A program made the position numbers and the translations under genes. The notes under the pieces are model-generated. The model had not been told where the DNA came from. It saw nothing but the letters and a program-made list of their open reading frames with translations, and ran no database searches. A stretch of 64,000 bases of DNA from Lipingzhangella_A rawalii (GTDB lineage Bacteria > Actinomycetota > Actinomycetes > Streptosporangiales > Streptosporangiaceae), in the NCBI RefSeq assembly GCF_031628175.1, contig NZ_JAVLVT010000002.1, positions 124,001 through 188,000 on the forward strand, read 5' to 3'. Position 1 is the first letter of the stretch, and each line of letters begins with the position of its first letter. Of this stretch, positions 46,730-56,013 are shown in pieces.

Positions 46730-48298
46730 CTAGTGGAAGAAGTGCCGGGCACCGGTGAGGTACATCGTGATCCCGGCCCGCTCCGCGGCGTCGATCACCT
46801 CACCGTCCCGGACGGATCCTCCCGGCTGGACCACCGCACGCACACCCGCCTCGGTGAGCACCTCCAATCCGTCCGGAAACGGGAAGAAGGCGTCACTGGC
46901 CGCCACCGCACCCCGCACACGCTCGCCCGCGCGCGAGACCGCCAACCGTGCGGAGTCCACCCGGTTCACCTGGCCCATTCCCACCCCGACGGTGGCCCGG
47001 TCCGCGGACAACAGGATGGCGTTGGACTTCACCGCCCGCACCGCGCGCCAGGCGAATTCCAGTTCGGCGCGGATGGCGTCGTCGGCCGCGGGCCCGGCCC
47101 GCAGCTCCCAGGCGTCGATGGCGTCTCCGGAGGCGTCGATCAGGTCGGCGGCCTGGAACAGCACGCCACCGCTGACCGCGCGCAACTCCGGCCGGGCCCC
47201 GCGCCGGGGCGGGGACACCCGCAGCAGCCGGATGTTCTTCTTCTGGGTGAGGAGCTGCACGGCGGCATCCTCGAAGTCCGGAGCGACCACCACCTCCGTG
47301 AACACGTCCTTGACCTGCTCGGCCATGGCCACGGTGACCGGCCGGTTCGTGGCGATCACTCCCCCGAAGGCGGATACGGGATCACTCGCGTGGGCCTTGC
47401 GGTGCGCCTCGGCGATATCCGCCCCCACCGCGATACCGCACGGGTTGGCGTGCTTGATGATGGCGGTGCACGGCTCGGCGAAGTCGTAGGCGGCGCGTAG
47501 GGCCGCGTCGGCGTCCACGTAGTTGTTGTAGGACATTTCCTTGCCGTGCAGCTGCTCCGCACCGGCCAGTCCGGCCCCGGACGGGTCGGTGCCGCGGTAC
47601 AGGGCCGCGCTCTGATGGGGATTCTCGCCGTACCGCAGGGGAGTGACCCGCTCGTAGGTCACCGCGGTGAAGTCGGGCCAGCCACTGTCGGCAGCAATGT
47701 CGTCCGGGGCGTAGCTGGAGGCGAACCAGCTCGCAACCGCCGCATCGTAACTGGCGGTGTGTGCGTAGGCCTGGGCCGCGAGACGCTTACGCTGCTCCAG
47801 GGTGAAGCCCCCCGACGCGAGGACTTCCAGAACCTGGTCATAGGAGCCGGGATCCACCACCACGGCGACATTGGCGTGGTTCTTGGCCGCCGCGCGGACC
47901 ATGGCCGGCCCACCAATGTCGATCTTCTCCACACAGTCCTGCTCCGAGGCGCCGGACGCCACCGTCTGCGCGAAGGGGTAGAGGTTCACCACCACGAGGT
48001 CGAATGGGGTGATGTCCAGCTTCTCCAGCGTGTCCCGGTGCTCGTCCCGGCTGCGGTCGGCCAGCAGACCGGCATGCACGTGGGGGTGGAGCGTTTTGAC
48101 CCGGCCATCGAGGCACTCGGGAAAGCGGGTGACCTCCTCAACCGGGGTCACGGGGACGTCCACAGCCCGGAGCCGTTCGGCAGTGGACCCGGTGGAAACG
48201 ATCTCGACCCCGGCCTCGGCAAGCCCGTAGGCCAGTTCCTCCAGCCCGGTCTTGTCATAGACGCTGATCAGAGCGCGCCGAATCACCTGCTGGCTCAC
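46730..48298 (-). CDS. purH: Bifunctional AICAR formyltransferase/IMP cyclohydrolase
   Basis: 522 residues: N-terminal IMP cyclohydrolase (MGS-like fold, RALISVYDKTGLEELAYGL, STGSTAERLRA) and C-terminal formyltransferase (RYGENPHQSAALYR, KEMSYNNYVDADAALRAA, IIKHANPCGIAVG, SDAFFPFPDGLEVLTEAGVRAVVQPGGSVRDGEVIDAA). The last two steps of IMP synthesis. The GTG start overlaps the purN stop (GTGA), so the two are coupled. Confidence 0.97.
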   Translation of the reverse strand: MSQQVIRRALISVYDKTGLEELAYGLAEAGVEIVSTGSTAERLRAVDVPVTPVEEVTRFPECLDGRVKTLHPHVHAGLLADRSRDEHRDTLEKLDITPFDLVVVNLYPFAQTVASGASEQDCVEKIDIGGPAMVRAAAKNHANVAVVVDPGSYDQVLEVLASGGFTLEQRKRLAAQAYAHTASYDAAVASWFASSYAPDDIAADSGWPDFTAVTYERVTPLRYGENPHQSAALYRGTDPSGAGLAGAEQLHGKEMSYNNYVDADAALRAAYDFAEPCTAIIKHANPCGIAVGADIAEAHRKAHASDPVSAFGGVIATNRPVTVAMAEQVKDVFTEVVVAPDFEDAAVQLLTQKKNIRLLRVSPPRRGARPELRAVSGGVLFQAADLIDASGDAIDAWELRAGPAADDAIRAELEFAWRAVRAVKSNAILLSADRATVGVGMGQVNRVDSARLAVSRAGERVRGAVAASDAFFPFPDGLEVLTEAGVRAVVQPGGSVRDGEVIDAAERAGITMYLTGARHFFH

Positions 48299-48984
48299 CG
48301 AGCCTCCTCCTTCGTGTTCCCAGGACTGTCGGGACTGTCTGCTGATACGGGGCTGCCCGAGGAATCAGGGGACGGGGACGGCTGCGAGCCCAGGTGGACG
48401 TGCCGGCCGTGGACGCGCCAACCGTGCCGGGCCAGCCGTCCCACCGTGTCCACCAGCAACCGCTGCTCCACGGGCTTGATCCGGGCGTGCAGACTGTGCT
48501 CGTCGTCGTCGGCCCGCACTGCCACCGGCTCCTGGGCGATGATCGGGCCGGTGTCCACGCCCTCGTCCATGAAGTGCACTGTCGCCCCAGTCACGGTCAC
48601 GCCGTACTGGAGCGCGGAACGTACCGCGTGCGCTCCGGGAAACGCCGGGAGCAGGGCCGGATGGACGTTGACCACCGGCGCCGCACGGAGTACGGGCGGG
48701 CCGAGGATCCGCATGAAGCCCGCACCGACGACGAGGTCCGCACCGGCGTCCACGACACGCTCAGCCAGGGCTCGGTCCCAGGCCGAGCGGTCGTCATACT
48801 GCGCGAACGGCACCACGAAGGTGGCGACGCCGGCTGCACGGGCCAGTTCCAACCCGCGGGCATCGCTGCGGTCGGCCCCGACAGCGACGATGGTTGCGCC
48901 GTAGTCGGCGGCGCGGGATGCCTCGAGTAGCGCAGCCATCGTGCTACCCGCCCCGGAAACCAGGACGACGACTCGCATCGCCAC
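48295..48984 (-). CDS. purN: Phosphoribosylglycinamide formyltransferase
   Basis: 229 residues. Motifs: LVSGAGSTMAALLEA (GAR binding; usual is SGxGSN), GADLVVGAGFMRILGPPVL, VVNVHPALLPAFPGAHAV with the catalytic His and the usual Asn replaced by the family's NVHPALLP, and VHFMDEGVDTGPIIAQ. The C-terminus has a 30-residue acidic/serine-rich tail. Purine synthesis step 3. GTG 48984 is used since GAGAGGAA lies 7 bases upstream. Confidence 0.95.
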   Translation of the reverse strand: MAMRVVVLVSGAGSTMAALLEASRAADYGATIVAVGADRSDARGLELARAAGVATFVVPFAQYDDRSAWDRALAERVVDAGADLVVGAGFMRILGPPVLRAAPVVNVHPALLPAFPGAHAVRSALQYGVTVTGATVHFMDEGVDTGPIIAQEPVAVRADDDEHSLHARIKPVEQRLLVDTVGRLARHGWRVHGRHVHLGSQPSPSPDSSGSPVSADSPDSPGNTKEEAR

Positions 48985-49240
48985 GGGTTCGTTCCTCTCT
49001 CAGCGCTGAACCGGACCGGGTCCGCGCCGACGTGTCCACCCCTGCGGGGCGACACCGACGTTGGTCGGACCGTAACGAATGCCAGCGAGCAGCCGCGCGC
49101 CGTCCGCGTCCGGGGATCCGGCCGGTCGGCCACGAGCGGCACGTGTCCCGAGCCTCACTCCCCTGACTCGCCGCGCAGCCACACTATCTTGGCGGGTAAC
49201 GTCGAACGCACGAGGCCCACCGTCGAGACCGAGGAGCCCC

Positions 49241-49648
49241 ATGAGCCAACCGTCCCCGAACCGGACCGAGGGACAGAGTCCCACCGCGGAACGTGGGGGG
49301 CTCTGGGGGCTGTTGCTGTCCGGACTGGGGCTGATCATTCCCCTGGGCATCCCCATGTCCATCCTCGGGATCGTGCTGGCGCGTCGCGCCCACCGGGACG
49401 CCCGGAGCAACGGCACCACGGCGCCGGGGGCCGCAACCAGCGTGGCACTCGGGGTGGTGGGCATTGTCGTCTGGAGTGCGGTAATCGTCGGTGGTGTGAT
49501 GCTGCGCGGCGAACTGACCAGCTGGATGGACTGCCTGGGGCAGGCGAACACGGTCACCGTGGAACAGGAGTGTGACGCCCAGCTGCGTGCCGACCTCGAA
49601 CAGCGAGACGTTCCCGAGATCGTGATCACGGGGGTGCTCGGAGACTGA
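49241..49648 (+). CDS. Small DUF4190-like membrane protein
   Basis: 135 residues: two membrane helices (LWGLLLSGLGLIIPLGIPMSILGIVLA and GAATSVALGVVGIVVWSAVIVGGVM) flanking an RRAHRDARSNGTTAPGAA linker, the layout of DUF4190 proteins. The C-terminus is polar with two Cys (MDCLG, QECDAQL). The ATG at 49241 has GAGGAG upstream. Function unknown. Confidence 0.75.
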   Translation: MSQPSPNRTEGQSPTAERGGLWGLLLSGLGLIIPLGIPMSILGIVLARRAHRDARSNGTTAPGAATSVALGVVGIVVWSAVIVGGVMLRGELTSWMDCLGQANTVTVEQECDAQLRADLEQRDVPEIVITGVLGD

Positions 49649-49783
49649 CCGTGGCGGCGCTGGGCGGCCCGGCCGAGCCCCGGGGTGGGGCGGGATTGCG
49701 ACGGTTCGGACGTTTCGGGGTGGCACCGGTGCATGGGAGTCGGGCACGGCCGCTGGGCAATCGGGGCCGGCCCACCCGCCTGG

Positions 49784-50539
49784 CTAGACCAGACGGCGGG
49801 CGGTAGCCCAACGGCTGAGTTCGTTGCGGTTGGACAACTGGAGTTTGCGCAGCACCGAGGACACGTGAGTCTCCACCGTCTTGACCGAGATGTACAGCTC
49901 CCGCGCGGCCTCCTTGTAGGCGTAGCCACGCGCGATCATGCGCATGACTTCGCGTTCCCGCTGGGTGAGCCGGTCCAGCTCGGGGTCGACGGGGGGAGCG
50001 TCGGTCGCGGCGAAGGCGTCCAGCACGAAACCCGCAAGCCTCGGGGAGAACACGGCGTCGCCGTCGGCGACCCGCACGATGGCGTCCGCGAGGTCAGCGC
50101 CGGAAATGGCCTTGGTGACGTAGCCGCGGGCGCCGCCGCGCACCACTCCAATCACGTCCTCGGCGGCGTCGGAAACCGACAGTGCCAGGAACCGGATCTC
50201 CGGGCGGTGCCGGAGCACCTGACGGAGGACCTCGATCCCCCCACCTCCGGGCAGGTGGACGTCCAACAGAACCAGGTCGGGACGCTGCTGGAGGATCACC
50301 CGGACCGCACTGTCCACATCGTCGGCCTCGCCCACGACCTCCACCGCCGCGCCGAGCTCGCCCCGCACCCCGCTGCGGAACAGTCGGTGGTCGTCCACGA
50401 GTACCACTCTGGGCACCTCCGTGGCCTGCTCGGAGGGGGTGGTCGGGTCCGCTTCCGGGGACGCTGCTGCGGGGATGGCCGAGGGCGCCGGGGCTGTCTC
50501 GCCCTCCTCGGGGCCATCGGACATTGGGTTCGCTGTCAC
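49784..50539 (-). CDS. NarL-type response regulator
   Basis: 251 residues. A 45-residue acidic, disordered N-terminus precedes the receiver (VVLVDDHRLFRSGVRGELG, phospho-Asp in LVLLDVHLPGGGG) and HTH (LTQREREVMRMIARGYAYKEAARELYISVKTVETHVSSVLRKLQLSNRNEL). It follows the PspC-kinase gene by 60 bases, so the two form a pair. Only the long N-terminal extension is atypical. Confidence 0.93.
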   Translation of the reverse strand: MTANPMSDGPEEGETAPAPSAIPAAASPEADPTTPSEQATEVPRVVLVDDHRLFRSGVRGELGAAVEVVGEADDVDSAVRVILQQRPDLVLLDVHLPGGGGIEVLRQVLRHRPEIRFLALSVSDAAEDVIGVVRGGARGYVTKAISGADLADAIVRVADGDAVFSPRLAGFVLDAFAATDAPPVDPELDRLTQREREVMRMIARGYAYKEAARELYISVKTVETHVSSVLRKLQLSNRNELSRWATARRLV

Positions 50540-50599
50540 ACTTGTGGACCCTACCGTGCCGTGCCCCGTTCCAGCTGGCTCTGTTCGGGCGCGCGTGGA

Positions 50600-51856
50600 T
50601 CACTCCTCCGGGGTGCCGCGCGGCATCCGTAGTTGGATTTCCGTTCCCTGGCCGGGGGCGCTGCGGATCCGCGCCGATCCACCGTGGCGCTCCATGCGGT
50701 CCAGGATGGAGCCCCGCAGTCCCATCCGGTCGGCGGGGATGGTGTCGGGGTCGAACCCCACACCACGGTCGCGGACGAACACGAGTAGCTCGTCCTCCTC
50801 GGCTTCGGCGAACACGGACACGGTGTCGACATCCGCGTACTTCGCGGCGTTGACCATGGCCTCCCGCGCCGCCCGCAGGGTCGCCGCGACCGCGTTGTCC
50901 AGCGGGCAGTCCCCCACGCACACCACCTCGAAGGCGACCCCGTGCTCCTCTTCCACCTCGGCGGCGAGGCCCTCCAGGCTGGGGCGCAGTGTGCTGTCGT
51001 CGTCGGAGGGTCGTTGGTACAGCCAGTTGCGCAGGGAGCGTTCCTGGACGCGGGCGAGGCGCTGCACCTCCCTGGGGTCGTCGGCACGTCGCTGGATCAG
51101 GGTGAGTGTGTGCAGCACGGAGTCGTGGATGTGGGCGGCGAGTTCCGCCCGTTCCTGGTTGCGGATCCGTTCCTGTCGTTCGCGGTCCCGCTCCCGGATC
51201 AGCCCCACGATCCAGGGCAGCGTCACGAGGGCGATCCCGAGTAGTGCCGCCAGGGTCGCTGAGAGGCCCTGGCGGGCCTCGGTGAGTTCTTCCCGGAATG
51301 CGAGGAACCCCACCACGCCCACCACGATCAGTACCACGCCCGCTCCGGCGCGGATGAGTTCGCGGCGGCCGTGGAGCCGTCCCGAGGAGACCCAGCGGTC
51401 CCGCTCTGCCGGATCGGCGTAGCGCCAGAGCACGGCAGCGCCGACGGTCGCGAACACCAGAAGCCACAGCAGCGGGTCGAAGGCACCGCCGAACACCGCG
51501 AGGAGGATGACCAGGATCGCGGCGAGCCCACCGTAGGCGAGCAGCTGACCCACGTTCCGGACCGGGGGCCGTTGAGCATCGGTGGTGGCGTCGGGCGTGC
51601 CCGGGCGGTCGGGACCGCTCCGGCTGCCCGGGTCGGGGGCCGGGTCCGTCTGGTCGCTCGTGGGAACGAGGAGCATCAGGGCGATGTAGCCGGCGATACC
51701 GATCCCGGCGACACCGAGAGCCACCAGGGCCAGCCGGACCACCACCGTGTCGATCTCCAGGTGGTGCGCCAGCCCGGATGCGACCCCAGCCAGCAACCGG
51801 TCCTCGCTGCTGCGGTACAGCCTGTGCTGTGTGGTCTCCTCTGCTGTGGCGGTCAC
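50600..51856 (-). CDS. Sensor histidine kinase with N-terminal PspC domain
   Basis: 418 residues. The PspC domain (LYRSSEDRLLAGVASGLAHHLEIDTVVVRLALVALGVAGIGIAGYIALMLLVP) is at residues 12-64. Four further helices follow (LLAYGGLAAILVILLAVFG to IALVTLPWIVGLI). The HisKA_3 motif is HIHDSVLHTLTLIQRRADD and the ATPase part ends DRGVGFDPDTIPADRMGLRGSILDRM. PspC-fused kinases sense envelope stress in actinobacteria. The GTG at 51856 has GGGAG upstream. Confidence 0.92.
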   Translation of the reverse strand: MTATAEETTQHRLYRSSEDRLLAGVASGLAHHLEIDTVVVRLALVALGVAGIGIAGYIALMLLVPTSDQTDPAPDPGSRSGPDRPGTPDATTDAQRPPVRNVGQLLAYGGLAAILVILLAVFGGAFDPLLWLLVFATVGAAVLWRYADPAERDRWVSSGRLHGRRELIRAGAGVVLIVVGVVGFLAFREELTEARQGLSATLAALLGIALVTLPWIVGLIRERDRERQERIRNQERAELAAHIHDSVLHTLTLIQRRADDPREVQRLARVQERSLRNWLYQRPSDDDSTLRPSLEGLAAEVEEEHGVAFEVVCVGDCPLDNAVAATLRAAREAMVNAAKYADVDTVSVFAEAEEDELLVFVRDRGVGFDPDTIPADRMGLRGSILDRMERHGGSARIRSAPGQGTEIQLRMPRGTPEE

Positions 51857-52016
51857 CTGTGCCCACTCCCGTGGCCTGCCGTCGTCGAGTTCACCTCCCA
51901 GCATGCCCGGGTGCCGCCCGGGGCGCATCGGGGACGCACCCGCACTGTGTGGGGCGCACGTTCCGGGGCGGACTCAGGGATGTCCCTGATGGCCGCGCCC
52001 CTCGGCAGGGGCGACG

Positions 52017-53324
52017 ATGGGAACCATGTCGGAGCAACGACCGCACCGTGGAGTTGGACCGGGTTCGCTGACCGGGGTCTGTGTCGGCCTGGGTGCCTAC
52101 ACCCGGGTGGACCCGTTGGTTTGGCGCGTCGGCTTCGCGATGACGGCCCTGGCCGGTGGGGTTGGGGTGCTGCTGTACGGGATGGCGTGGCTGTTGATGC
52201 CCGGGCCCGCCGGTGGGGCGTCGGTCGCTGAGCAGATCCTGAACCGGCGCCTGCCCGACACCGCAGTGCCGGTGGCCGTGGGGGGCGGGCTCGCGGTCAC
52301 GACGGCGCTCAGCCTGGTGGGGGGATTCGGCTGGGGAACGATCGTGCTGGCCACTCCCCTGGTGCTGGGGCTTCTGGTGGCACACACCCGTGGGGTGGAT
52401 GTGGTTGTGGAGCTGCGGTCGCTGTTGGGTGCCCTGCACGGGGACGCGGCGCCGCCGCCAGCTCCGGGCACGGCGGATACGGCGGATACGGCGGATACGG
52501 CGGATACGGCCCGCGGCGACTCCGCGGCTCAGGATCGTCCCGCGGATCCCGCTGAGCGGGGTGCTCCTGTGGATCTCGCGGTGCTGTCCCGTGGATCTGC
52601 GGAACACGGCCCCCGGGAGCAGGAGCCTCCACCTCCGCGGGCTGCGAACCGCGAGGCGCGACGGGATGCCGACCACGGGCGTTCCGCACGACGCGGGGCC
52701 GGGCTGACGGTGTTCGTCCTGGCCGCGATGCTGGTGGTGGGGGCGAACGCCGTTTTCTTCTGGGGAACGGACGCCCTACGTGCTCTGGCCGAGCCCGGTA
52801 CCGGCCTGGTTGTGGGTGGCGCCCTCACCGCACTGGTGGGTGTGGCGCTGTTCCTGGGCACGTGGGTGGGCGGGGATCGGGGGCTCGTCTCGCTGGGGAC
52901 GCTGCTGGTGCTGTTCTGTGTGGTGACGGAGACGGTGGACATGACACAACTGCGTTTCGGGCAGGCGACCTGGCGTCCCGACTCGGTGGCCGAGATCGAG
53001 CATCCATACGAGCTGACTGCGGGCACCGCCACGCTCGACCTCAGTGAACTGGCGCTGGAGCAGGGCACGGAGGTCACCGTTGTTGCTCGGGTCGCTTTCG
53101 GAGGGATCGACCTGATCGTGCCCGAGGAGGCTCGGGTGGATGTTCATGCCCGGGCCCGGCTGATCGGGGAGGTCAACGTTGAGGACCGGCTGGTGCGTTC
53201 CGGGCCCGGGCTCGATGTGCGGGAAACCCTGGAGCCCGCCACGGATACCGACGACCCTCCCCGGTTGGTGGTCCGCCTGATGTCCGTCGGAACAGACATG
53301 GAGGTACGTCGTGTCGCGTCCTGA
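52017..53324 (+). CDS. PspC-domain membrane protein with a LiaF-like C-terminal domain
   Basis: 435 residues, divergent from the PspC kinase. The N-terminal PspC domain (GVGPGSLTGVCVGLGAYTRVDPLVWRVGFAMTALAGGVGVLLYGMAWLLMPGP) is followed by a helix pair, a linker with four TAD tripeptides, three more helices, and a beta-rich end (YELTAGTATLDLSELALEQGTEVTVVARVAFGGIDLIVPEEARVDVHARARLIGEVNV) matching the cell-wall-active-antibiotics response (LiaF-C) fold. It likely modulates the nearby kinase. ATG 52017 has AGGGG; 52026 is possible. Confidence 0.85.
   Translation: MGTMSEQRPHRGVGPGSLTGVCVGLGAYTRVDPLVWRVGFAMTALAGGVGVLLYGMAWLLMPGPAGGASVAEQILNRRLPDTAVPVAVGGGLAVTTALSLVGGFGWGTIVLATPLVLGLLVAHTRGVDVVVELRSLLGALHGDAAPPPAPGTADTADTADTADTARGDSAAQDRPADPAERGAPVDLAVLSRGSAEHGPREQEPPPPRAANREARRDADHGRSARRGAGLTVFVLAAMLVVGANAVFFWGTDALRALAEPGTGLVVGGALTALVGVALFLGTWVGGDRGLVSLGTLLVLFCVVTETVDMTQLRFGQATWRPDSVAEIEHPYELTAGTATLDLSELALEQGTEVTVVARVAFGGIDLIVPEEARVDVHARARLIGEVNVEDRLVRSGPGLDVRETLEPATDTDDPPRLVVRLMSVGTDMEVRRVAS
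52472..52507 (+). repeat. Four-unit 9-bp tandem repeat
   Basis: GGCGGATAC four times in a row, encoding Thr-Ala-Asp repeats in the PspC-protein linker. Copy number may vary between strains without changing frame. Confidence 0.9.
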
Positions 53325-53583
53325 GGAGGTGGCCGAGCGCCGCCGGGTCTCCTGGGCGAGCCTGGTGGCCGGCCTGGTTTTCGTGGGTCTCGGGGTCGCC
53401 TTCGTACTCCAGGGCCTGGGGACCTGGGAGTTGGAGATGTCGTGGGTGTTGTCGGCACTCAGCGTGGGGCTGGTCCTGGTTGTCACCGTGCGGTGGGCGC
53501 AGCGGCGGCGGGCGCGGCGGCAGTGGGACAGCAGCCACGATGGCGCCTCCGCGGACACCGACTCCGGTTCCGGATCGAGCTGA
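53311..53583 (+). CDS. Small membrane protein of the PspC module
   Basis: 90 residues with two helices (WASLVAGLVFVGLGVAFVLQGLG and MSWVLSALSVGLVLVVTVRW) and a polar tail. The GTG start lies within the last codons of the PspC/LiaF-like gene (14-base overlap), so it should be made with it. Unknown function, but presumably part of the same response. Confidence 0.8.
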   Translation: MSRPEEVAERRRVSWASLVAGLVFVGLGVAFVLQGLGTWELEMSWVLSALSVGLVLVVTVRWAQRRRARRQWDSSHDGASADTDSGSGSS

Positions 53584-53595
53584 GCCGGCCGGGGG

Positions 53596-54954
53596 CTACC
53601 GGGTGGCGGGCTGCCCGGCCTGGGCGAGTACCCGTTCGGCGTCGTCGCCGAAGTGGCGACGGGCACCGAGCACAAGTCCACCGCCCAGGGCCATCAGCGG
53701 AACCAGGCTGTACATTCCGGCGACGAGGGAGCCACCGGTCATGTCGGAGATCGCCCCGATGACCAGCGGCCCCGCGGCGCTTCCGCCGATGATGAAGAAG
53801 TTGAGGACGGCGAAGCCCACGCCACGGGACGTGGCGCTGACCACGTCGGCGATGCTGGCGTAGAGGTTGGGGATCGCGATTGCCATGACAAAACAGGACG
53901 CGGTGAGCAGGGCCACGAAGGTGGGCACCGTGGTCATGGCCAGCGTGGGGATCAGGAGCACCGACCCGAGGAGGATGGCGAGTCCTCCCGCCAGCAGCCG
54001 CCCGGCCACGCGGGTCCAATGCCAGCGGGTTCCCAGGTAGCTACCGAAGATCGCGCCACTGACCACGCCGACGAGGATGACGAAGGCGTTGATCAGCCCA
54101 CCCTGGCTCTCGGTGATACCGAAGGTGCGCACCGCCAGGCTGGGAATCCACCAGAAGATTCCGGTCAGTCCGAGCGTGAGCAGAGCCAGCCCCACACTGA
54201 CCAACCGCAGGGTGGGAATGCGCCAGATGTGCCCGAACTGCTGGGGAAACGTCATTCCGGGACGGGCGGACATGCTGCGATCCTGGCCCAGTTCCTCCTC
54301 CGTGACGGGCTGGGACGGATTTCGGGCGATCACCTGGTCCAGGAACCCGCGCAGCGGTTCGCGCAGGCGCCAGCACAGGACGGCTACGATCAGTCCCGGG
54401 ATGACCATGCAGGCGAAGGCCCACCGCCACCCGAACAGTTCGGCGACGACCGCGCCGAGGAGGGAGCCGAGGGCGACGCCCGCGAAGTTGGTGAGTCGGA
54501 CCCAGCCGAAGGCCTTGGCGCGAGTTCGGGGCGGATAGTAGTCGGCGAGCAGACTGCCCGAGGCCGGATTGTCGATCGTGTCGGCGGCCCCCAGCAGAAC
54601 CCGGGTGATGAAGAAGAAGAGGAACACCGGGGCCAGGGCCGAGCCGAGCATGAGTAGGGACCAGACGGCCACAACCGCGGCGATCAGCCCGGTCCGGTTG
54701 GCCCGGTCGCTGAGGTAGCCGGCCGGGACGAGCATGATCGCTCCGACGATGAGCGGAGCGGTCATGATCATTCCGCCCATGGTGTCGCTGAAGCCCCATT
54801 CCTCTTGCAGAAAGGGCAGCGCCCCGGAGGCGATGTAGGTCTCGATCCGGTCGACGAGACCGACGAAGAAGAGCACCACCAGGGGTGTCCAGCCGTACGG
54901 CGCCGACTCCCGTCCCGTGATTCCGGCGGCCGGAGGCCGTCCCATCCGTGGCAT
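53596..54954 (-). CDS. MFS transporter
   Basis: 452 residues and twelve predicted helices. The loop 2-3 motif is GYLSDRANRTGLI, with DR and helix 5 motif of exporters less clear. The N-terminus is MPRMGRPPAAGITGRESAPYGWTPLVVLFFVGLVDRIETYIASGALPFLQEEWGF. A MarR-type regulator is encoded just upstream, with a dyad between the two, so drug or metabolite efflux is likely. Confidence 0.9.
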   Translation of the reverse strand: MPRMGRPPAAGITGRESAPYGWTPLVVLFFVGLVDRIETYIASGALPFLQEEWGFSDTMGGMIMTAPLIVGAIMLVPAGYLSDRANRTGLIAAVVAVWSLLMLGSALAPVFLFFFITRVLLGAADTIDNPASGSLLADYYPPRTRAKAFGWVRLTNFAGVALGSLLGAVVAELFGWRWAFACMVIPGLIVAVLCWRLREPLRGFLDQVIARNPSQPVTEEELGQDRSMSARPGMTFPQQFGHIWRIPTLRLVSVGLALLTLGLTGIFWWIPSLAVRTFGITESQGGLINAFVILVGVVSGAIFGSYLGTRWHWTRVAGRLLAGGLAILLGSVLLIPTLAMTTVPTFVALLTASCFVMAIAIPNLYASIADVVSATSRGVGFAVLNFFIIGGSAAGPLVIGAISDMTGGSLVAGMYSLVPLMALGGGLVLGARRHFGDDAERVLAQAGQPATR

Positions 54955-55004
54955 GGCTGCACCTCCGTCGTCCCTGCTCGGCGCGGTCGTCCCCCAGCCG
55001 AACC

Positions 55005-55043
55005 CCGAAAATACTTCGGTACCCGATCTATTCGGGTGCCGAA
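55005..55043. promoter_or_regulatory. Candidate MarR operator with tandem dyads
   Basis: CCGAA-N5-TTCGG (55005-55019) and CCCGA-N5-TCGGG (55022-55036), the latter extended to a near-perfect 12-bp inverted repeat (55015-55043, one mismatch). They lie 51-89 bases upstream of the MFS start. Confidence 0.6.
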
Positions 55044-55136
55044 TCTTTCACGGAGCGCGTAGCCGTGTCAACGGTCCGATCGGACCTGGGCAACGAAGGA
55101 GAGACCCGGGCAACCCCGGATGCACGTGGATGTGAC

Positions 55137-55634
55137 TCAGTCGGGCCGACCGCTGAGCTCTTCCCGCTCGGTCAGGACCGCACGGGCACGCTCCGTCAGC
55201 GGCACCAGGAGCTCGTCCACCTCGTCCTGGGTGGGAGTGCGCACCCCTTCGAGGAGCGCCTCCTCCAGCTCGCGCATCGCCGCCTCGGCGTGCTCCAGCA
55301 CCTCGCGCCCCTGCGCGGTCAGCGACAGATCGACGCTGCGCCGGTCGTACTCGCTGGGAACCCGATCCACCAGCCCGAGCCGCACCAACCCGGTCGTGGT
55401 CTCGGAGAGGGTGGAGAAACTGACGATCGACCGGGAACGCAGCTGCGACATCGGAATGGTTCCACGTCCGAGCCGGGCGAGCACACTGTACTGGGAGAAA
55501 CCGAGCGGGGGGTCCAGCCGGCTCAACACCTGACGTTGCAGCTGCGCCACCCACGGGCCGACCCGCATGACGAACCGACCAAGCGCAGCTCGGGTCGGAT
55601 CCCCGGTCCCCGGCTGGGGCTGGACGCTGGACAC
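55137..55634 (-). CDS. MarR family transcriptional regulator
   Basis: 165 residues. The winged HTH spans about residues 35-110: FSQYSVLARLGRGTIPMSQLRSRSIVSFSTLSETTTGLVRLGLVDRVPSEYDRRSVDLSLTAQGREVLE. The D-RR wing motif is intact. The GTG at 55634 has GAGG upstream and starts VSSVQPQPGTGDP. It is adjacent to the MFS gene, and divergent from the cox operon, so either or both may be targets. Confidence 0.88.
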   Translation of the reverse strand: MSSVQPQPGTGDPTRAALGRFVMRVGPWVAQLQRQVLSRLDPPLGFSQYSVLARLGRGTIPMSQLRSRSIVSFSTLSETTTGLVRLGLVDRVPSEYDRRSVDLSLTAQGREVLEHAEAAMRELEEALLEGVRTPTQDEVDELLVPLTERARAVLTEREELSGRPD

Positions 55635-56013
55635 ATGCACCTCACCCGGTCTGGGATTCTCGAGTGCCCGACAGCTTACCCGCCACAGGTACGGCCTCTG
55701 GTCACCCGGCCCACGCTCGCGTTCTCCCCCCGGGCTCGGAAGACGGGGGACGGAAACACTACCCGGTTGGGGAAACCCCATCCCGACACGGCAGTACAGC
55801 ACCCGGGAGCACAGCACCCACCCGTCACATTCTTCCCACAGGACCCAGAATTCAACAAGGGAACAAAACTCGCAAACCGGAGCGAAATCGCTCCCCCTGC
55901 TGAAATGGGAATTGCCCCTGTGGACCCTGGTGGACAATGTGTCTGGCGAGTTACGTTGGCGGTACGCCTGCACAGCGCCCACCCCGACTGCGGGATCGGG
56001 AGGAATGGTTCCA
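55635..56013. other. Divergent region MarR / cox operon
   Basis: 379 bases without a supported gene. It has a short dyad GGAGCG-AAAT-CGCTCC (55879-55894), which is AT-richer in its surroundings, and a weak TGGACA-N15-TACGTT promoter-like pair (55931-55957) facing the cox genes. Confidence 0.4.
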
